From Brevibacillus_D fluminis_A (lineage in GTDB: Bacteria; Bacillota; Bacilli; Brevibacillales; Brevibacillaceae), in the NCBI RefSeq assembly GCF_052072235.1, contig NZ_CM125436.1:986001-1050000 (forward strand): DNA of 64,000 nucleotides, in the 5' to 3' direction. Position 1 is the first letter of the stretch. Every line of letters begins with the position of its first letter. A program made the translations under genes and the position numbers. The notes under the pieces were generated by a model, which was not told where the DNA came from, ran no database searches, and saw only the letters and a list, made by a program, of their open reading frames with translations. Below, in pieces: positions 43,078 to 51,899 of the stretch.

Positions 43078-43162
43078 CGGAAATTCCGGGATTGTGGAAG
43101 AGAAGGCGATGGAAGTGCTTGCAAAAGTGTGAAGCGGCGCGGGTTTCCTGTTTCAGGTTCGG

Positions 43163-43179
43163 TTGGCACGATCCATGCA
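43163..43179 (+). promoter_or_regulatory. sigma-54 (-24/-12) promoter of the hydroxybutyrate operon
   Basis: TTGGCACGATCCATGCA has GG (43165-43166) and GC (43177-43178) exactly ten bases apart and a perfect TGGCACG at -24. The start point would be near 43190, leaving an 85-base leader. Confidence 0.9.
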
Positions 43180-43274
43180 ATTAAAGAAAGCGCTTACTTA
43201 TACCAGGGGCTCATGTAAGGAATGCGTGTGCGACACACGCGGTGTCACCAAACAATTGAAGGAGGAGGAAAAGT

Positions 43275-44663
43275 ATGATTATTGAGGTTTTAGCCATTAT
43301 TGTGGCGCTCGGTCTTTTGATGTTTTTTGCGTATCGGGGTTATCCGGTCATCGTATTTGCCCCTATTTTTACGCTTCTTGCAGCCGTTTTGTCCGGCCTC
43401 GCACTCATGCCAAGTTATACGGAAATCTACATGACCAACGCTGCCAACTACGTGAAGTCGTTCTTCCCGATCTTCCTGCTGGGAGCCGTATTCGGCAAAG
43501 CGATGGAGTTGAACGGCGCAGCCGCCTCCATCGCCCATAGTATCGTCCGGGCGCTTGGCTCCAATCGGGCGATTTTGGCTGTCGTGCTCGCTTGTGCGAT
43601 TTTGACCTATGGCGGGGTTTCCTTGTTTGTCGTAGCGTTTGCCGTCTATCCGTTTGCGGCTGCGATTTTCCGCGAAGCGAACATTCCGAAGCGACTGATC
43701 CCGGGTACGATCGCCTTGGGCGCTTTCACCTTTACCATGGATGCGCTTCCAGGAACGCCACAGATTCAAAACATCATCCCTACTACTTATTTCGGCACAG
43801 ACGCGTATGCGGCACCAGTTGTCGGTACGATCGGCGCGATCATGGTATTGGCGGCGGGGCTGTACTGGCTGGAGCGCGCACGGCGCAAAGCGGCAGCGCT
43901 TGGCGAAGGATATGGCGAGGGACACCGCAACGAGCCGGAGAGCGCTTCGGCTGAACAGAAGTTTCCGAATATCTGGATTTCGCTGATTCCGTTGGTGCTT
44001 GTCCTGATCTGCAACTATTTGTTCAGCAGAGGCTTTTTGACCGTCGAAACCTGGTATGATCCGCAAATGCTGAAAGATACGTTTAAAATCGATAAAGTAA
44101 AAACGGTCGTGTCCTCGTGGTCGTTGATCATCGCGCTGACGATCGGGGTCATCGCTGCGCTTCTGATCAATGTGAATCAGGTCAAAAACAAGCTCGCTGC
44201 CGGCTTGACGACTGCAGCAGCAGGCGCTTTGCTCGCCATTTTCAACACCGCTTCAGAGGTTGGCTTCGGAAACGTCGTGAAAACATTGCCAGGCTTCAAG
44301 CTGATTCAAGGCTGGATTCTCGGGGCAAGCAGCCATCCGCTCGTCTCGGAAGCGTTGGCCGTCAACGTGCTTGCCGGGGTTACCGGTTCTGCTTCCGGCG
44401 GTTTGTCCATCGCCTTGGAGGTCATGGGCAAGCAATACCTGGAGCTGGCACAAGCAGCCGGGATTTCGCCCGAGCTGTTGCACCGGATCGCCTCGATGGC
44501 GTCCGGCGGGATGGATACGCTGCCGCATAACGGCGCTGTCATTACGCTGCTCGCGATCACCGGTTTGACGCACCGCCAGGCGTATAAAGACATTTTCGCC
44601 GTGACCGTCATCAAAACGCTCACCGTCTTCATTCTCGCTTTCGCCGCTTCGATCTTCGCATAA
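43275..44663 (+). CDS. GntP family permease (D-3-hydroxybutyrate type)
   Basis: A 462-residue polytopic membrane protein with about 12 helices. The GntP signatures are seen in FFPIFLLGAVFGKAMELNGAAASIAHSIVRALG and MDALPGTPQIQNIIPTTYFGTD. GVTGSASGGLSIALEVMGKQYLELA and HRIASMASGGMDTLPHNGAVITLLAITGLTHRQAYKDIF are also typical. The last block is typical of hydroxybutyrate/short-chain acid members rather than gluconate permeases. GGAGGAGGAAAAGT precedes the ATG. It is followed 54 bases later by 3-hydroxybutyrate dehydrogenase and preceded by a sigma-54 promoter. Uptake of 3-hydroxybutyrate is the likely job. Confidence 0.92.
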   Translation: MIIEVLAIIVALGLLMFFAYRGYPVIVFAPIFTLLAAVLSGLALMPSYTEIYMTNAANYVKSFFPIFLLGAVFGKAMELNGAAASIAHSIVRALGSNRAILAVVLACAILTYGGVSLFVVAFAVYPFAAAIFREANIPKRLIPGTIALGAFTFTMDALPGTPQIQNIIPTTYFGTDAYAAPVVGTIGAIMVLAAGLYWLERARRKAAALGEGYGEGHRNEPESASAEQKFPNIWISLIPLVLVLICNYLFSRGFLTVETWYDPQMLKDTFKIDKVKTVVSSWSLIIALTIGVIAALLINVNQVKNKLAAGLTTAAAGALLAIFNTASEVGFGNVVKTLPGFKLIQGWILGASSHPLVSEALAVNVLAGVTGSASGGLSIALEVMGKQYLELAQAAGISPELLHRIASMASGGMDTLPHNGAVITLLAITGLTHRQAYKDIFAVTVIKTLTVFILAFAASIFA

Positions 44664-44717
44664 CGGTGAAGGAACAACGGTAGACGTACGCTGGAAGCAA
44701 CAAACGGAGGGATAGAA

Positions 44718-45503
44718 GTGGAGAAGATTCTATACAACAAAGTAGCCTTGGTCACAGGAGCAGCAAGCGGAATCGGCTTGGAAATCGCAAGCACCTTCGC
44801 GGAAGAAGGGGCAAAGGTGGTGCTGACCGATCTGAACCGCGACTCATTGGAGAAAGCGGCGGCAGCGCTGCAAAATGCGGGACATGACGTGCTCGGCGTC
44901 CCATGCGACGTGACCAACGAGGCTCAGTTCAAGGCAAGCATCGACATGGCGGCACAGTCGTTCGGCAGGCTGGATATTTTGATCAACAACGCCGGTTTGC
45001 AGCATGTGTCGCCGATCGAGGAGTTCCCGACGGAAAAATTCGAGCAGATGATCAAAATCATGCTGACCGCGCCGTTCATCGGCATCAAGCATGCCTTTCC
45101 GCTGATGAAACAGCAAGGCTTTGGCCGCGTCCTCAACATGGCTTCGATCAACGGGCTGATCGGCTTCGCCGGCAAAGCCGCGTACAACAGCGCGAAGCAT
45201 GGCGTCATCGGCCTGACAAAGGTTGCGGCGCTCGAGGGGGCTGCAGACGGGATCACCGTCAATGCGATCTGCCCGGGGTATGTGGATACACCGCTCGTGC
45301 GCAATCAGCTGGCCGATTTGGCGAAAACGCGCAATGTCCCGCTGGAAAAAGTGCTCGAAGAGGTCATTTATCCGCTCGTGCCGCAAAAGCGGCTGCTCGC
45401 TGTGCAGGAGATCGCCAATTATGCCGTATTTTTGGCGAGCGACAAGGCGCAGGGCGTGACCGGCCAGGCGATCGTGATCGATGGCGGCTATACGGCGCAG
45501 TAA
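44718..45503 (+). CDS. bdhA: 3-hydroxybutyrate dehydrogenase
   Basis: A 261-residue classical SDR that oxidises D-3-hydroxybutyrate to acetoacetate with NAD. The cofactor motif is ALVTGAASGIGLEIA, with Asp in VLTDLNR favouring NAD. The catalytic residues lie in NMASINGLIGFAGKAAYNSAKHG. NAICPGYVDTPLVRNQ and QGVTGQAIVIDGGYTAQ match bacterial BdhA closely. The start is GTG at 44718 after CGGAGGGATAGAA. With the GntP permease and the sigma-54 activator it forms a complete hydroxybutyrate-use unit. A good terminator follows. Confidence 0.92.
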   Translation: MEKILYNKVALVTGAASGIGLEIASTFAEEGAKVVLTDLNRDSLEKAAAALQNAGHDVLGVPCDVTNEAQFKASIDMAAQSFGRLDILINNAGLQHVSPIEEFPTEKFEQMIKIMLTAPFIGIKHAFPLMKQQGFGRVLNMASINGLIGFAGKAAYNSAKHGVIGLTKVAALEGAADGITVNAICPGYVDTPLVRNQLADLAKTRNVPLEKVLEEVIYPLVPQKRLLAVQEIANYAVFLASDKAQGVTGQAIVIDGGYTAQ

Positions 45504-45549
45504 CCGTAAGCGCTTGTGCATAATAGAGATTTACTGTTTGAACCATTCG

Positions 45550-45578
45550 CCGTCAGCCTTTGTGCTGGCGGTTTTTTT
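45550..45578 (+). terminator. rho-independent terminator after bdhA
   Basis: CCGTCAGC (45550-45557) pairs with GCTGGCGG (45564-45571), with one G-T pair, followed by seven T. The IS200 element begins just beyond it. Confidence 0.85.
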
Positions 45579-45584
45579 GTATAA

Positions 45585-46310
45585 TGAAAACCCCCAGTTC
45601 GACTGGGGGTTCCAGAAAGCTTATAGCTATAAGTGGTGATCCTTTGAACTCGATGATACCATGAGAACTGGTCTGCCAACCGCTCACATGAAATCAAGGA
45701 GGACAAAGGATGGACAACAGCAGTTTAGCACACACAAAATGGAACTGCAAATACCATATTGTATTTGCTCCAAAATACCGTAGACAAGTAATTTACGGCA
45801 AACTAAAACGAGAAATAGGAAAAATCCTTCGGGAACTATGTGAACGAAAAGGAGTAGAAATTGTTGAAGCGGAGGCCTGCGTGGATCATATCCACATGCT
45901 GGTAAGCATCCCTCCCAAACTAAGTGTGTCGGAATTCATGGGCTATTTAAAGGGGAAAAGCTCACTTATGATTTTTGATAAGTTTGCAAACATGAAGTAT
46001 CGATACGGAAGCCGACAATTTTGGTGCAGAGGATACTATGTGGACACGGTAGGTCGAAACAAAAAAGTGATTGAAGAATACATTCGAAACCAAATGGTGG
46101 AGGACAAGAATTATGAACAATTAACGATGAAAGAGATGATTGACCCGTTTACGGGTGAGTCGGTAAAAAAGGGCAGGTAAAGTAGCCCTTTTAAGGGCCA
46201 GCCTGTGGTAGCACGCGGTTGGCAGACTTTCAGTGCGCCTTGGAGGCGCCCGCTTGCAACATGCCCTTATAGGGCTAATGGAAGCCACCGGCTAAGCCGG
46301 TGGTTATGAC
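45585..46310 (+). mobile_element. IS200-type insertion sequence (IS200/IS605 family, tnpA only)
   Basis: The element has the usual subterminal hairpins instead of inverted repeats: CCCCCAGTTCGACTGGGGG at 45591-45609 on the left and CCACCGGCTAAGCCGGTGG at 46285-46303 on the right. One transposase gene lies between them. No tnpB is present. The exact ends are uncertain by several bases because the family makes no target duplication. The non-coding 100 bases before the right hairpin are structured and GC-rich. It sits between the bdhA terminator and the promoter of the amidase-like gene and interrupts no gene. Confidence 0.85.
45710..46180 (+). CDS. tnpA: IS200/IS605 family transposase TnpA (Y1 HUH)
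   Basis: A 156-residue single-strand transposase. THTKWNCKYHIVFAPKYRR-type N-terminus, the HUH metal motif in ACVDHIHMLVSIPP and the catalytic Tyr in VIEEYIRNQ are all present. GYLKGKSSLMIFDKFANMKYRYGSRQFWCRGYYVDTVG is the conserved core. Length is normal and no frameshift is seen, so the element could still be active. AAGGAGGACAAAGG precedes the ATG. Its composition is more AT-rich than the flanking genes. Confidence 0.95.
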   Translation: MDNSSLAHTKWNCKYHIVFAPKYRRQVIYGKLKREIGKILRELCERKGVEIVEAEACVDHIHMLVSIPPKLSVSEFMGYLKGKSSLMIFDKFANMKYRYGSRQFWCRGYYVDTVGRNKKVIEEYIRNQMVEDKNYEQLTMKEMIDPFTGESVKKGR

Positions 46311-46388
46311 TTTGCGAAATCATCTGCCATGCAAGAATTTTAAAGACGAAAAGCCAAGATCCTCGCCCTTTACTTTCAGAAAATTATG

Positions 46389-46394
46389 TATAAT
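46389..46394 (+). promoter_or_regulatory. -10 box of a probable sigma-A promoter before the amidase-like gene
   Basis: TATAAT at 46389-46394, 54 bases before the start codon, preceded by ATTATG. A convincing -35 is not seen at 17 bases (CCCTTT), so the promoter call is modest. Confidence 0.4.
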
Positions 46395-46447
46395 GAGGTC
46401 GTTGCAAGCGCGCATCGCATTCGCCCAGGGAAAAGGAGCGTGTACGA

Positions 46448-47299
46448 ATGAAAGAGATTTTGCATGTAGGCGTGGTCCAAATGGCGGTATCAAAAGATAC
46501 TGCGACCAACATCGAACGGTTCGAGCATTACGTCGATGCCTTGATGAAAAGCTTCCACAAGCCGGAGCTGGTGATCGGGGTGGAGGGGGGCATCGGCTAC
46601 AACGTCATGGAACCGATCCCCGGCCCGACGACCGAACGCCTCTGTACCATCGCCAAAAAGCATGGCATTTACCTGGTGCCGGGGAGCATGTCCGAAACGG
46701 ATGAGAAGCTGGGGCCAGGCGAGTGGTACAACTCGATTCCGGTTATCAATCCGCAGGGGGAGATCATCGCCGTGTACCGCAAAATTTGCCCGTGGTACCC
46801 GGAGGAAACCTCGACGCCCGGCCACGAATACGTAGTGTTCGAGATCCCGGAAAAAAATACGGTCATCGGCGTGTCCAACTGCTACGATTTGAGTTTTCCG
46901 GAAATCTCGCGCAATCTGGCGCTCATGGGAGCTGAAGTGATCATCAGGCCGGCGATGGACCCGGAGCCGCTGTATCGCATGTACCGCCATGTCATTGCGG
47001 CACGCGCGGTGGAAAACCAGGCGTACTACCTGTCCGTCAATGCGTGCGGCATCTACGGCAGCTCCACGAACTACGGACATTCCGCCATTGTCGATCCCGA
47101 GGCCCATTTCCTGTGGGAAGCCGGGAAGGAAGACAGCTTTGTCACCGTTCCGCTCGATCTCGGCCTTGTCCGCCGCAGCCGCGAGCACGGGACGATGTAC
47201 AAAGACCACTTGCTGAAGCATCTGCGCCTGTTCAAGCCTGCGATGCCATACGCATCGAATCTGGATGCGGCCCCGCTGTTCCGCAAGTGGGAGGATTAA
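46448..47299 (+). CDS. carbon-nitrogen hydrolase, aliphatic amidase-like
   Basis: A 283-residue nitrilase-superfamily enzyme with a complete triad: Glu46 (LVIGVEGGIGYN), Lys112 (YRKICPWYPEE) and Cys145 (GVSNCYDLSFPE). YRKICPWYP and STPGHEY resemble AmiE/AmiF-type aliphatic amidases and formamidases, which turn short amides into acids and ammonia. AAAGGAG lies upstream of the ATG. It precedes the peptide ABC operon by 134 bases, and another amidase (acetamidase/formamidase) is encoded inside that operon, so amide use is a theme here. Unlike the protein at 817-1611 it should be catalytically active. Confidence 0.9.
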   Translation: MKEILHVGVVQMAVSKDTATNIERFEHYVDALMKSFHKPELVIGVEGGIGYNVMEPIPGPTTERLCTIAKKHGIYLVPGSMSETDEKLGPGEWYNSIPVINPQGEIIAVYRKICPWYPEETSTPGHEYVVFEIPEKNTVIGVSNCYDLSFPEISRNLALMGAEVIIRPAMDPEPLYRMYRHVIAARAVENQAYYLSVNACGIYGSSTNYGHSAIVDPEAHFLWEAGKEDSFVTVPLDLGLVRRSREHGTMYKDHLLKHLRLFKPAMPYASNLDAAPLFRKWED

Positions 47300-47433
47300 T
47301 CTTCATTATTCTCTCATTTCAAAAAAAAGATCATATTTTAAAGATAAGTTGATAGAATTCCAACGCTAATTTGTTTGAATATTATTTATAATTTGGACAT
47401 CAAGAGCTTCATTGCCAACGGGGGGTATGACAA

Positions 47434-49089
47434 ATGAAAAAGAAAAGGCTTACAAAGGCGCTGCTGTCAATCGGCGTTTCGCTGTCCGTCCTGGCCGCAG
47501 GCTGTTCGGGCTCGCCTGCCACACAAAGCGGTGGAGAGAGCGCAAAAGGTTCGGAGTCCAATGCAGGGGGCGAGGCAAAAGCGCAGGCGGGCGGCACCGT
47601 CACGTTTGCACTGGAGCATGAGGTCGTTTCGCTCGACCCGGCGTTTTCCTATGACTTTTCCACTGGGCCAGTCGTGAACCAGATCACAGAGCCGCTGATG
47701 CGCTTTGAAAAAGGCAAGAGCGTGGTGCCGAATCTAGCTGAGAAAGTCGAAAATCCCGATCCGAAAACGTATGTGTACACGATCCGCCAAGGGGTGACGT
47801 TCTCGGACGGCACGCCGATGACGGCGGATGACGTGATTTTCTCGCTGGAGCGGACGCGCGATCCGAAAACGGCTTCTTATGTAGGCTGGATGTTCTCGAA
47901 TGTGGACAAGATCGAAAAAGCTGGCGACTGGACGGTCAAAGTGACCTTGAAAGAACCGGATGCCAACTGGCAGTACGCAATGGCGACCTCTGCGGGGCAC
48001 GTGATCAGCAAAGCGTATTATGAAGCGCATAAAGCCAATTTCGGCAAGCCGGACGGCGGCACGATGGGAACGGGTCCGTTCAAGTTCGTCAGTTGGCAGA
48101 CAGGCTCCGAATTGGTGCTGGAAAAGAATCCGAATTACTGGAACAAAGAAGGCGGCCCTTATTTGGACAAAATCGTCTACAAAGTCATTCCGGAGGGCAT
48201 GACCCGGATCACCGGCCTGAAAACGGGCCAGATCAACATGGCGTTGAACCTGCCGCTCGATCTGCAGGAAGTGGTCGCGAAGATGGACAATGTGAAAGTC
48301 AGCCGTTCCGACAGCTTCCTGAGCGATTTCATCGCGTTCAATACACAGCGCAAGCCGTTTAACGATGTGAAGGTGCGCCAGGCGATCAGCCATGCGCTGG
48401 ACCGGCAAAAAATCGTCACCGAGCTGATCAAGGATGCGGGCATCGCGGGGAAAACCGTGCCGATCCCGCCGGCGCTGTGGACGTTTGAGAAAGACAAGTG
48501 GGAAAAAGCGTACAGCGAAATCCCGGACTACACCTTCGATACCGACAAGGCGAAGCAACTCCTGTCCGAATCGAGCGTTCCGACAGGCTTCAGCGGCAAA
48601 ATCTTGACGGACAGCGACAGCTTGCGGATGAACATCGCCCTGGCGCTGCAAGCCGCCGTAAAACCGCTCGGCATCAATCTGGAGATCGAAAAAGTCACCG
48701 GTGAAGAGCTGAATACGCGGGCATGGGGCGGCGCGCGCGACTACGACATCGTCGTGCAAAACTGGAGTTCCGACTTCCCGGACCCGGCAGGAAACATGGT
48801 GCCGCTGTTCCTTTCGGCCAACGCGGCTGACGGAGGCTCCAATTTCGCCAACTACAAAAATCCGGAAGTTGACAAGCTGCTTGAAGAGCAGAACCGCCTG
48901 ACCGATCCGGCGAAGCGGACCGAGTTGATGATCCAGGCCGAAAAGCTGATCGCCAACGATGCGCCATGGATCGTGGTCAGCCATCAGAAAAACTTTCTGG
49001 CAATGAGCAAAAATGTCGAAGGGTACGACATCGACCCGCTGTACTTCTGGGAAGGCTTCATGAAGGATGTCAAGCTGACGCAGCAATAG
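47434..49089 (+). CDS. peptide ABC transporter substrate-binding lipoprotein (DppA/OppA family)
   Basis: A 551-residue extracytoplasmic lipoprotein. The signal peptide MKKKRLTKALLSIGVSL ends at the lipobox LAAGC (Cys about residue 24). A Ser/Gly/Ala linker follows. The SBP_bac_5 domain shows VVNQITEPLMRFEKGKSVVPNLAEKVE, YTIRQGVTFSDGTPMTADDVIFSLERTRDP and GTGPFKFVSWQTGSELVLEKNPNYW. The DppA-like C-terminus has NWSSDFPDPAGNMVPLF. GGGGGG lies eight bases before the ATG. A strong hairpin follows before the permease genes, which usually gives the binding protein higher expression. Peptides or other C-N compounds are the likely cargo. Confidence 0.94.
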   Translation: MKKKRLTKALLSIGVSLSVLAAGCSGSPATQSGGESAKGSESNAGGEAKAQAGGTVTFALEHEVVSLDPAFSYDFSTGPVVNQITEPLMRFEKGKSVVPNLAEKVENPDPKTYVYTIRQGVTFSDGTPMTADDVIFSLERTRDPKTASYVGWMFSNVDKIEKAGDWTVKVTLKEPDANWQYAMATSAGHVISKAYYEAHKANFGKPDGGTMGTGPFKFVSWQTGSELVLEKNPNYWNKEGGPYLDKIVYKVIPEGMTRITGLKTGQINMALNLPLDLQEVVAKMDNVKVSRSDSFLSDFIAFNTQRKPFNDVKVRQAISHALDRQKIVTELIKDAGIAGKTVPIPPALWTFEKDKWEKAYSEIPDYTFDTDKAKQLLSESSVPTGFSGKILTDSDSLRMNIALALQAAVKPLGINLEIEKVTGEELNTRAWGGARDYDIVVQNWSSDFPDPAGNMVPLFLSANAADGGSNFANYKNPEVDKLLEEQNRLTDPAKRTELMIQAEKLIANDAPWIVVSHQKNFLAMSKNVEGYDIDPLYFWEGFMKDVKLTQQ

Positions 49090-49100
49090 ACAAGGCACGA

Positions 49101-49126
49101 GGGCAGGGGACGTCCCTGCCCTTTCC
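49101..49126 (+). terminator. intra-operon hairpin after the binding-protein gene
   Basis: GGGCAGGG (49101-49108) pairs with CCCTGCCC (49114-49121), followed by TTTCC. This is probably a partial terminator or mRNA-stabilising stem that sets the binding protein above the permeases. Confidence 0.7.
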
Positions 49127-49203
49127 AGTAAGCATGAAGGCATCGCCTGTCGCGGCGAAGCCTGTAGCAGCACAATACGACGATAAAGGTGGTGTGCACT
49201 GAC

Positions 49204-50142
49204 GTGTTCAACTATGTGGTAAGGCGATTGCTCCTGCTTATCCCGATCATGTTTTTTGTGTCGGTGCTGATATTCGGCATCTCCCGGTTGGCGCCGGGCG
49301 ATCCGGTACTGATCATGGTGGGCGGTCACCAGACGACGCCGGAGGTGCTGGAAAACATCCGGGTCAAGTACCATTTGAACGAGCCGGTCTGGACGCAGTA
49401 CGGCTATTGGCTCAAAGACGCGCTGGGCGGGAATTTGGGCGAGAGCTTCAAAATGAAGCAATCCGTGACAGGGATGATCAAGGAACGACTGCCGCTGACG
49501 CTCCAGCTGGTCGTGATGAGCACCATCATGACGCTGATTTTGGCCATTCCGCTCGGGATCATGTCGGCCATCAAAAAGCAGACATGGGTCGATTACACGG
49601 CATCTCTCTTTGCGCTTGCCGGCGTATCATCGCCCGTCTTTTTCACCGGCGTGCTGATGGTTCTGCTCTTTTCCTTCAAGCTCAACTGGCTCCCGGCATT
49701 CGGGGCGGGAACCGGATTCGTGGATAATCTGGTGCACCTGCTGCTGCCATCGTTCGCGCTTGCAGTCAACATGATCGCGCTCAGCTCGCGGATTACCCGC
49801 ACCGGGATGATCGACGTGCTGAACACCAACTATATGCAAACCGCGATCGCCAAAGGGTTGCCGCGCCACATCATCATTTTGAAGCACGGCCTGCGCAACG
49901 CCCTGATTCCGCTTTTGACGGTGACCGGCTTGCAGGTGGGCTTTTTGATGGTCGGGACCGTGCTGGTGGAGTACACGTTCGGGCTTGGCGGACTGGGCAG
50001 CCTGATCATCAATGGCGTGCAGACCAGCGATTATCCGGTTGTGCAAGGAACGACCCTGTTCATGGTCATCGTTTTCCTGGTGCTGAACCTGCTCGTGGAT
50101 GTCCTGTATGCCGTGATCGACCCGCGGATTCGCTACCAATAG
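49204..50142 (+). CDS. peptide ABC transporter permease (DppB family)
   Basis: A 312-residue membrane protein with six transmembrane helices. The N-terminus VVRRLLLLIPIMFFVSVLIFGISRLAPGDPVLIMVGG is the DppB/OppB signature. RITRTGMIDVLNTNYMQTAIAKGLPRHIIILKHGLRNALIPLLTVTG holds the EAA loop that contacts the ATPases. The start is GTG at 49204, nine bases after AAAGGTGG; an earlier in-frame GTG at 49189 overlaps that site. It works with the binding protein, the DppC-like permease and both ATPases. Confidence 0.95.
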   Translation: MFNYVVRRLLLLIPIMFFVSVLIFGISRLAPGDPVLIMVGGHQTTPEVLENIRVKYHLNEPVWTQYGYWLKDALGGNLGESFKMKQSVTGMIKERLPLTLQLVVMSTIMTLILAIPLGIMSAIKKQTWVDYTASLFALAGVSSPVFFTGVLMVLLFSFKLNWLPAFGAGTGFVDNLVHLLLPSFALAVNMIALSSRITRTGMIDVLNTNYMQTAIAKGLPRHIIILKHGLRNALIPLLTVTGLQVGFLMVGTVLVEYTFGLGGLGSLIINGVQTSDYPVVQGTTLFMVIVFLVLNLLVDVLYAVIDPRIRYQ

Positions 50143-50161
50143 ATAAGAGAGGAGAAAGAGG

Positions 50162-51052
50162 ATGAGCGCTCCTACACAAACCGCGACGGGCAGTATCGCC
50201 CCCGCAGTGAGAAAGAAAAAAAGTCTCTTGGCCTCACCGTTTTTCCGCAACAAGATGGCGGTGGCATCGGGAATCATGATTCTCATCATCATTTTCATCG
50301 CCTTGTTCGCGCCGTTTCTCGCGCCGTACGATCCGGATGCGCAAGATTTGGCCAAATCGATGCAGCCGGCCTCGGGCGATCATTGGTTCGGGACAGACAA
50401 ACAGGGGCGCGATTTGTTCAGCCGTGTCCTGTACGGGGCACAGACCACCTTGCTGGGCGGCGTTTTCGTGGTGCTGATCTCCGTGCTGATCGGCGTGCCG
50501 CTCGGGCTGATTTCCGGTTATTTCGGCGGGCGGATCGACAGTACGATCAACCGCATTTGGGATGTCCTGCTGGCATTTCCGTCGCTGCTGCTCGCCTTCA
50601 TCATCGTGGCGACGTTCGGGCGCGGCTTTGAAAATGCGATCATCTCGCTCGGGATCGTCTATGTGCCGATGATCTCGCGGATCGTCCGCTCGGTCACGCT
50701 GGTGGAAAAATCGCAATCATATGTCGAGGCTGCACGGACATTGGGGCTCTCCCATACGCGCATCATTTTCCGCCATATTTTGCCGAACTGCTACTCGGCG
50801 ATTTTGGTCAACTCGACGATGGATTTGGCCTATGCGATTCTCGATCTGGCCGCGCTCAGCTTCCTCGGTCTCGGCGTGCAGCCGCCGACAGCTGACTGGG
50901 GCTACATGCTCTCCGAGGGGCGCGAGTACATGCTGATTTCGGCGAACGCAGCGCTTGCTTCCGGCTTCGCCATCATGATCACGGTCATTTCGTTCAACGT
51001 GTTCGGCGACTGTCTGCAAGATTATCTCGATCCGAAGCAGCGGAAGAAATAG
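50162..51052 (+). CDS. peptide ABC transporter permease (DppC family)
   Basis: A 296-residue membrane protein. The N-terminal cytoplasmic tail precedes FFRNKMAVASGIMILIIIFIALFAPFLAPYDPDAQDLAKSM, the OppC_N domain. HWFGTDKQGRDLFSRVLYGAQTTLLGG is the signature of DppC/OppC. The EAA loop is YVEAARTLGLSHTRIIFRHILPNC, and the C-terminus ends FNVFGDCLQDYLDPKQRKK. AGAGAGGAGAAAGAGG precedes the ATG, 19 bases after the DppB gene. Six transmembrane helices are predicted by eye. Confidence 0.96.
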   Translation: MSAPTQTATGSIAPAVRKKKSLLASPFFRNKMAVASGIMILIIIFIALFAPFLAPYDPDAQDLAKSMQPASGDHWFGTDKQGRDLFSRVLYGAQTTLLGGVFVVLISVLIGVPLGLISGYFGGRIDSTINRIWDVLLAFPSLLLAFIIVATFGRGFENAIISLGIVYVPMISRIVRSVTLVEKSQSYVEAARTLGLSHTRIIFRHILPNCYSAILVNSTMDLAYAILDLAALSFLGLGVQPPTADWGYMLSEGREYMLISANAALASGFAIMITVISFNVFGDCLQDYLDPKQRKK

Positions 51053-51110
51053 CCGTTTCCCTGATTTTCCTTCTATAATGGAGCAAAGTGCTTAACCTTG
51101 TGGAGGAATC

Positions 51111-51899
51111 ATGCTGCTATCGTTAAATTTGTTTACGTTTTTCATTGTGCTCGGGATCGTCGGCGGGGTGATCGGACTGACGGCGGTCGTCGTTATTTTG
51201 ATCACGGAAAAAGAGATTGATTATTTGGAAGTGGAAAAAAAGCGTGCCGAATTGGAAGTGCTGCTGAACGAGTCGAAGTTTTTGCATCTGTCGTCCCAGA
51301 TCAGGCCGCATTTTTTATTCAATACATTGAACGTGATTTCGACGCTCATTCGCCTGGATATGAAGAAAGAAGCGGAGCAGGCAACCTTTGCGATCGCGTC
51401 GCTGCTGCGCTATCACCTGAAGGAGGGCGAGCCGCTGGTCACGCTGCAAGAGGAGCTGGAGTACGTCAAGCATTACTTGACGATCCAGAAGCTGCGGTTC
51501 GGCAAGCGGCTGCAGTGGAGTTTCCACACATCCGAGGAAGCGCTGACCATGCTGATTCCGCTTCTGACCATCCAGCCGCTGGTGGAAAACGCCTGCATTC
51601 ATGGGATCGAGCCTTCCGTTGCGGGGGGCGAGATCAAGGTGTGGGTCGGCTACTCGCAGCATACGCTTTTGATCGAGGTGACGGACAACGGGCAAGGCGT
51701 GAGCGAGCAGGTGATTGACCGTTTCGAGGCGTGGAAGGAAACGCGGCAGGAATCGGAAGAAATGCAGCGCATCGGCATCCGCAATGTGCATTCCCGCCTG
51801 ATTCATCAATTCGGCCATGCCAGCGGCCTGACGATCAGGCGATTGCAAAGCGGAACGCTCAGCCAAATCAAAATCTGCTACAGGGAGGTGGAGGCATGA
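51111..51899 (+). CDS. sensor histidine kinase, LytS/YesM type, minimal input region
   Basis: A 262-residue membrane kinase. One or two helices occupy the first 35 residues (NLFTFFIVLGIVGGVIGLTAVVVILITE). No extracellular or PAS sensor follows, only a short coiled coil (KEIDYLEVEKKRAELEVLLNE). The phospho-acceptor motif is SQIRPHFLFNTLN and the ATPase domain carries VENACIHGIEP and VTDNGQGV. The protein is short for the family. TGTGGAGGAATC precedes the ATG, and a TATAAT box lies at 51074. The response regulator overlaps its stop. The adjacent SSS-like membrane protein could supply the input. Confidence 0.9.
   Translation: MLLSLNLFTFFIVLGIVGGVIGLTAVVVILITEKEIDYLEVEKKRAELEVLLNESKFLHLSSQIRPHFLFNTLNVISTLIRLDMKKEAEQATFAIASLLRYHLKEGEPLVTLQEELEYVKHYLTIQKLRFGKRLQWSFHTSEEALTMLIPLLTIQPLVENACIHGIEPSVAGGEIKVWVGYSQHTLLIEVTDNGQGVSEQVIDRFEAWKETRQESEEMQRIGIRNVHSRLIHQFGHASGLTIRRLQSGTLSQIKICYREVEA

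Noticed and set aside
47387..47410. Possible sigma-54 site (TTGGACATCAAGAGC) before the peptide-binding gene
   Set aside because: GG and GC are nine, not ten, bases apart, so it should not be used by sigma-54.
47734..49461. 575-codon open frame on the minus strand opposite the peptide-binding lipoprotein
   Set aside because: Arg/His-rich shadow across a gene boundary; the plus-strand gene is a textbook SBP_bac_5 protein.
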